Shown here: piece by piece, positions 13,927-16,997 of the stretch | Layout of the letters: the number at the start of each line of letters is the position of its first letter | Numbering within the stretch: the stretch's first letter is position 1 | Assembly (NCBI GenBank): GCA_030613225.1 | Contig: JAUWMJ010000012.1 | Location: forward strand, 1-16,997 | Length of the DNA stretch: 16,997 nucleotides | Source of the DNA: Desulfobacterales bacterium | Lineage (GTDB): Bacteria; Desulfobacterota; Desulfobacteria; Desulfobacterales; JAUWMJ01 | Direction of reading: 5' to 3' | Notes under the pieces: model-generated | Database searches by the model: none | Seen by the model: the letters and a program-made list of their open reading frames with translations, nothing else | What the model was told of the DNA's origin: nothing | Made by a program: the position numbers and the translations under genes

Positions 13927-14045
13927 ATCGAGTATCCAGTATCGAGCATCCAGTATCGAGCAGCGAGCATCGAGTAACGAGTATCCAGCATCGAGCATCC
14001 AGCATCGAGCATCGAGCATCCAGTATCGAGTATCCAGCATCCAGC
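13927..14045. repeat. Heptamer tandem array, 17 units of ATC(G/C)AG(T/C)
   Basis: Seventeen consecutive 7-bp units without spacers, alternating mainly ATCGAG and ATCCAG followed by C or T. Two units deviate (AGCGAGC at 13962 and AACGAGT at 13976). A degenerate eighteenth unit (ATCCGGC) precedes it. Because 7 is not a multiple of 3, each frame runs through a 21-nt period; an apparent minus-strand ORF across it is just the array. It lies between hairpin copy 2 and the TetR promoter. Likely a copy-number-variable repeat. Confidence 0.85.
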
Positions 14046-14203
14046 ACCCCGGTCCATAACGAAATGAATACATGCTCATTTAGACAAAAAGAGAAGCTGA
14101 AGGCGCAAAGCTATATTCTATATTTATTTAAAGGGCTATAACTACCGTAATTTATACATATAAAAATATTTAAGCATCATGGATGAAATAATTTTAATTC
14201 TTC

Positions 14204-14232
14204 TTGACATCCGAATTGTCACTCTGATAAAT
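14204..14232 (+). promoter_or_regulatory. Putative sigma-70 promoter of the TetR gene
   Basis: TTGACA at 14204-14209 is a perfect -35 box. A -10-like GATAAA (14226-14231, 16-bp spacing) or ATAAAT (14227, 17 bp) follows. The start of transcription would fall inside the palindromic operator at 14233-14250. Confidence 0.55.
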
Positions 14233-14250
14233 TGAATGAATATTCATTCA
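14233..14250. promoter_or_regulatory. FadR-type (TetR family) operator
   Basis: TGAATGAATATTCATTCA is a perfect 18-bp palindrome and agrees with the operator described for the TetR-type FadR regulators of fatty-acid degradation (TGAATGAMTANTCATTCA in Bacillus). It sits directly after the -10 box and upstream of the TetR gene, so binding should block transcription: autorepression relieved by long-chain acyl-CoA is the likely logic. Confidence 0.8.
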
Positions 14251-14292
14251 TAGGATTAAATCTGATTTTACGTTTTAAAAGGAGAGACCACT

Positions 14293-14940
14293 ATTAACAC
14301 TAACAATAAAAATGATAAATACGAACGTATTCTTGAGGCAGCCGTTAAAGTATTTGCAAAGCAGGGCTTTTATCAGTCAACCATTTCACAAATCGCCGGA
14401 GAAGCAGGTGTAGCTGACGGCACAATCTATCTTTATTTTAAAAATAAAGATGACATTCTGGTACAGTTCTTCAGCTACAAGACCGGGCAGGTGTTTAAGC
14501 GATTCAGGAAAGAGGTCGAAAAGGGAAAAAACGCAAAAGATAAACTCATTAATCTTATTCGCCATCACCTTGAGGTATTTCAGCGTGACAGGGATATGGC
14601 AGTTCTTTACCAGGCCGAAACCCATCAGAGCAGCAGGCTTGCTGAAGATAAAATAAAAGAAATGTCCAAGATGTATCTTGATATTATTTCTGAAATTGTT
14701 GAACAGGGGCAGCAGGAAGGGAGTATTAGAAAAGATCTTTATGTGAGTCTGGTTAAGCGCTTTATCATAGGCTCTGTTGACGAGGTTATAAACACCTGGT
14801 TGCATTCAGATGGAAAATACGACCTGGTTTCCATGGCTGATCCACTTGTTGAACTTTTCATCAGGGGAATCGGCAGTAAAGAATCCATGTCCGAAGGACG
14901 TGGCATTGATTTATCCTCGAAAGGGCTGTCGGATATATAA
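14293..14940 (+). CDS. TetR-family regulator, FadR-like, with predicted ATT start
   Basis: 215-residue repressor. The N-terminal HTH is complete: YERILEAAVKVFAKQGF, then TISQIAGEAGVADGTIYLYF (residues 30-49) and KNKDDIL. The C-terminal ligand domain is helical, with a YQAETHQSS segment and the ending WLHSDGKYDLVSMADPLVELFIRGI, as in FadR-type acyl-CoA-sensing TetR proteins. The frame is open from a TGA at 14263 and has no ATG, GTG or TTG before a GTG at 14491, which would delete the HTH. ATT at 14293 follows AGGAG (14280-14284) by 8 nt, so it is the best start. The matching operator upstream and the acyl-CoA dehydrogenase downstream support control of beta-oxidation. A base error changing ATG to ATT is the alternative. 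Confidence 0.83.
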   Translation: MNTNNKNDKYERILEAAVKVFAKQGFYQSTISQIAGEAGVADGTIYLYFKNKDDILVQFFSYKTGQVFKRFRKEVEKGKNAKDKLINLIRHHLEVFQRDRDMAVLYQAETHQSSRLAEDKIKEMSKMYLDIISEIVEQGQQEGSIRKDLYVSLVKRFIIGSVDEVINTWLHSDGKYDLVSMADPLVELFIRGIGSKESMSEGRGIDLSSKGLSDI

Positions 14941-15100
14941 AGTGTAAAGTGCCTGAAGTGACTAAAGTGCCTAAAGTGACTAAAGTGACTAAAGTTGTGG
15001 TGTCGCTCGGCTCCATCTTTTTATAAAAATAAAATAGACAGAATTCCTTAACTTTAGGCACTTTAGACACTTTAGTTCACTTTAGTCACTCTTCAGACAC
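14941..15100. repeat. Inverted nonamer repeat cassette (AAAGTGACT type)
   Basis: The left arm, about 14941-14995, consists of 9-bp units such as AAAGTGCCT and AAAGTGACT. The right arm, about 15049-15100, holds their reverse complements (ACTTTAGGC, ACTTTAGTC). The arms pair over more than 50 nt with a few bulges, around a 50-nt AT-rich centre. It begins immediately after the TetR stop codon, so in RNA it would form a very long hairpin between the regulator and the dehydrogenase gene. It may act as a terminator or simply be an inserted repeat. Confidence 0.78.
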
Positions 15101-15137
15101 TCTTTGAGATTTACCCAGGCAGAGCCAATTATCTCTG

Positions 15138-15183
15138 ACCACGCCCATCGAAGATCCCGTTATGCGGGGGAAGACGTGGTTTT
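15138..15183 (+). terminator. Terminator-like stem-loop before the acyl-CoA dehydrogenase
   Basis: ACCACG (15138-15143) pairs with CGTGGT (15175-15180); inside it CCCG (15156-15159) pairs with CGGG (15165-15168). TTTTAAAAATTT follows from 15179. The large interior loop makes it weaker than a classical intrinsic terminator. It could also be a 5'-leader structure of the dehydrogenase mRNA. Confidence 0.35.
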
Positions 15184-15219
15184 AAAAATTTAATAAACAT
15201 CAAACAAGGAGAATAAACC

Positions 15220-16997
15220 ATGGCACAGCAAATTGCGGATAGGAGGGATGTCGATTTTGTCCTCCATGAAATGTTACAGGTTGAGCAGCTCAGCAAGCAT
15301 GAAAAGTTTGCGGAATTTAATAAAAAGACGGTGGATCTGATTATATCAGAGGCTCGTAACCTGGCTATTAAGGAGATCCTTCCCACACAGGAAATAGGCG
15401 ACAGAGAAGGGCTTGTGTTTGATAAGGGAAATGTAACGCTTCCGGAATCTTTTCACAGAGCTTATAAGCTTTTTAAGGAAGGCGAGTGGCTTGCCATGCC
15501 GGAAGACACGGAATGGGGAGGGCAGGGGATGCCGAGATCCATTGCGCTCGCGGCTAATGATTATCTTGTTGGTGCAAATCTTTCTTTTATGATGTATCCG
15601 GGGCTGACCCATGGTGCAGGAAAACTTGTTGAGACATTCGGGACAGATAAGCAAAAAGAGCTTTTTTTGAAAAAGTTGTATACAGGTGAATGGACAGGAA
15701 CCATGCTTCTTACGGAACCTGAAGCAGGGTCAGATGTTGGCGCGTTGACCACAATGGCTGTTAAAAATGATGACGGAACCTATTCCATAACAGGCAACAA
15801 AATCTTTATTTCCTCGGGAGAACACGACCTTGCTGAAAATATAATCCACCCTGTTCTGGCTAGAATTGAAGGGGCGCCCGATGGAACCAAAGGAATTTCT
15901 CTTTTTGTTGTTCCCAAGATATGGGTCAACGATGACGGAAGTCTTGGTGAACCCAACGATGTAGTCTGCACCGGCATTGAAGAAAAAATGGGAATTCACG
16001 GAAATTCAACATGCTCTCTTGCCCTTGGAGGAAAAGGAAAATGCAGAGGAACTCTGCTGGGTGAAGAAAACAAGGGGATGCGTGCAATGTTTATTATGAT
16101 GAACGAAGCCCGCCTTCTTGTAGGGTTACAGGGGTTCGGCTGTGCAAGTGCCTCCTATATGCATGCTGTTAATTATGCAAAAGAACGGGTTCAAGGGAAA
16201 AATCTGCTACAGATGATGGACAAAAACGCACCATCAGTACCGATTATACAACATCCGGATGTCAGACGGCAGCTTCTGACGATGAAGGTATATGTTGAAG
16301 CAATGCGCAGTCTTATTTATTATATAGGGATGTGCGATGACCGGATTGCGGTTTCAGACAGCGAAGAGGAAAAAGCCAGGTACAAGGGAATTGTTGATGT
16401 CCTTATTCCTGTAGTAAAAGGGTACATTACAGACAAAGCTTTTGAGGTTTGCAGCCACGGTGTGCAGGTTTACGGCGGGTATGGGTATATCAAAGAATAT
16501 CCTGTTGAGCAGCTTTTACGGGATTGCAGAATCACTTTGATTTACGAAGGAACCAACGGCATCCAGGCCATGGACCTTCTGGGGAGAAAGCTGGGTATGA
16601 ATGGGGGGAAACCGATTATGGATCTTTTAGGAGAAATGCAAAAGACCATTGCACAGGCCAAGTCGGTTGAAGCTGTAAAAGACCTTGCCGTCAAAGTGGA
16701 AGAAGCCTTAAACAAGCTGGGTGAAGTGGCTTTGCACATGGGACAAACTGCCATGTCACCCAAAGTTTTAAATGCCTTTGCTTTTGCCCATCCATTCATG
16801 GAAGCTACAGGAGATGTGGTTTTTGCGTGGATGCTGTTGTGGCGTGCAACAGTGGCGGCAACAAAACTTGAAGAAGGTGCAAAGAAAAAAGATATCTCAT
16901 ATTACGAAGGGCAGCTTAAAAATATTGAATTTTTTGCCAATTCCATTTTGCCGATCACTCATGGAAAAATGGCTGCAATTCTCACTACAAATGGCGC
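15220..16997 (+). CDS. Acyl-CoA dehydrogenase, long (about 600 aa) type, C-terminus off window
   Basis: FAD flavoprotein for the first oxidation of fatty-acid beta-oxidation, passing electrons to electron-transfer flavoprotein. 592 codons are visible and the frame is still open; related proteins have about 595-610 residues, so only the tail is missing. Motifs: LLTEPEAGSDVGA near residues 163-175, GNKIFISSGEHDL, KMGIHGNSTC, VYGGYGYIKEYPVEQLLRD, and LIYEGTNGIQAMDLLGRKL with the probable catalytic base E443. The C-terminal helical extension from about 460 onwards is of the kind found in this subgroup (PF12806-like). The ATG at 15220 follows AAGGAG by 8 nt. It lies 279 nt after the FadR-like gene; no FadR operator was found in this gap, so direct control of this gene is inferred from synteny only. 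Confidence 0.94.
   Translation, partial: MAQQIADRRDVDFVLHEMLQVEQLSKHEKFAEFNKKTVDLIISEARNLAIKEILPTQEIGDREGLVFDKGNVTLPESFHRAYKLFKEGEWLAMPEDTEWGGQGMPRSIALAANDYLVGANLSFMMYPGLTHGAGKLVETFGTDKQKELFLKKLYTGEWTGTMLLTEPEAGSDVGALTTMAVKNDDGTYSITGNKIFISSGEHDLAENIIHPVLARIEGAPDGTKGISLFVVPKIWVNDDGSLGEPNDVVCTGIEEKMGIHGNSTCSLALGGKGKCRGTLLGEENKGMRAMFIMMNEARLLVGLQGFGCASASYMHAVNYAKERVQGKNLLQMMDKNAPSVPIIQHPDVRRQLLTMKVYVEAMRSLIYYIGMCDDRIAVSDSEEEKARYKGIVDVLIPVVKGYITDKAFEVCSHGVQVYGGYGYIKEYPVEQLLRDCRITLIYEGTNGIQAMDLLGRKLGMNGGKPIMDLLGEMQKTIAQAKSVEAVKDLAVKVEEALNKLGEVALHMGQTAMSPKVLNAFAFAHPFMEATGDVVFAWMLLWRATVAATKLEEGAKKKDISYYEGQLKNIEFFANSILPITHGKMAAILTTNG

Noticed and set aside
13927..14045. Possible CRISPR array
   Set aside because: Units are 7 bp and contiguous with no spacers; no cas genes are present.
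13810..14079. Minus-strand ORFs of 70-89 codons with a repeated LDARCWMLDAGY-like peptide
   Set aside because: They are translations of the heptamer array and the hairpin element; there is no ribosome site.
14062..14081. AAATGA/TCATTT inverted repeat as a second FadR operator
   Set aside because: The spacer is 8 nt instead of 4 and the arms lack the outer TG/CA of the consensus.
14491..14940. GTG start of the TetR gene at 14491
   Set aside because: It would remove the complete HTH domain that is clearly coded upstream in the same frame.

Overview
The window looks like a moderately AT-rich genome of an anaerobic, sulfate-reducer-like bacterium (Desulfobacterota/Desulfobacterales type). This is inferred from oxygen-independent cobalamin genes with a CbiF-CbiG fusion, a thioredoxin gene with an in-frame UGA that reads as selenocysteine, a PilZ protein, an RseC-type protein, and a TetR/acyl-CoA dehydrogenase pair. 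The taxonomic placement was not tested by any search.

Layout. 1-225 (minus): N-terminal part of a probable selenocysteine thioredoxin. 297-527 (plus): a BtuF-like corrinoid-binding fragment without a canonical start; it collides at about 495-502 with a truncated MoxR-type AAA+ ATPase (482-778, minus). Both lose their 3' ends there, so this is a rearrangement or an assembly/amplification chimera. 771-1660 (minus): cobO, a Cys-rich mini-protein, a possible 42-aa ORF and moxR form a tight string. 2018-9937 (minus): the corrin-ring cluster, in transcription order cbiC, cbiL, a 'nucleoside recognition' membrane protein, cbiD, cbiET, cbiFG, cbiH. Together these cover C20, C11, C17, C1, C5/C15 methylation, C12 decarboxylation, lactone opening and the final methyl shift of the anaerobic pathway. 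Precorrin-6A reductase, the cobalt chelatase, amidases and nucleotide-loop genes are not in the window.

10132-13805 (plus): rseC-like gene, PilZ protein, GT-B glycosyltransferase and a second nucleoside-recognition membrane protein. 14293-16997 (plus): a TetR regulator that appears to start at ATT, with a perfect FadR-type operator over its promoter, then a large acyl-CoA dehydrogenase that runs off the window. The operator and gene order point to control of fatty-acid beta-oxidation.

The intergenic DNA is the least ordinary part. A 110-bp hairpin element occurs twice (10005-10114 and 13802-13911, opposite orientations, 8 differences). It shows pair-preserving substitutions and only G-T wobbles on one strand, which suggests a structured RNA or a hairpin mobile unit. 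Other gaps hold inverted pairs of short-period repeats: 1705-1760, 11250-11479, 14941-15100, and four concentric pairs at 7102-7505. A 17-unit heptamer array lies at 13927-14045. No tRNA, rRNA, CRISPR array, complete insertion sequence or cobalamin riboswitch was recognised.
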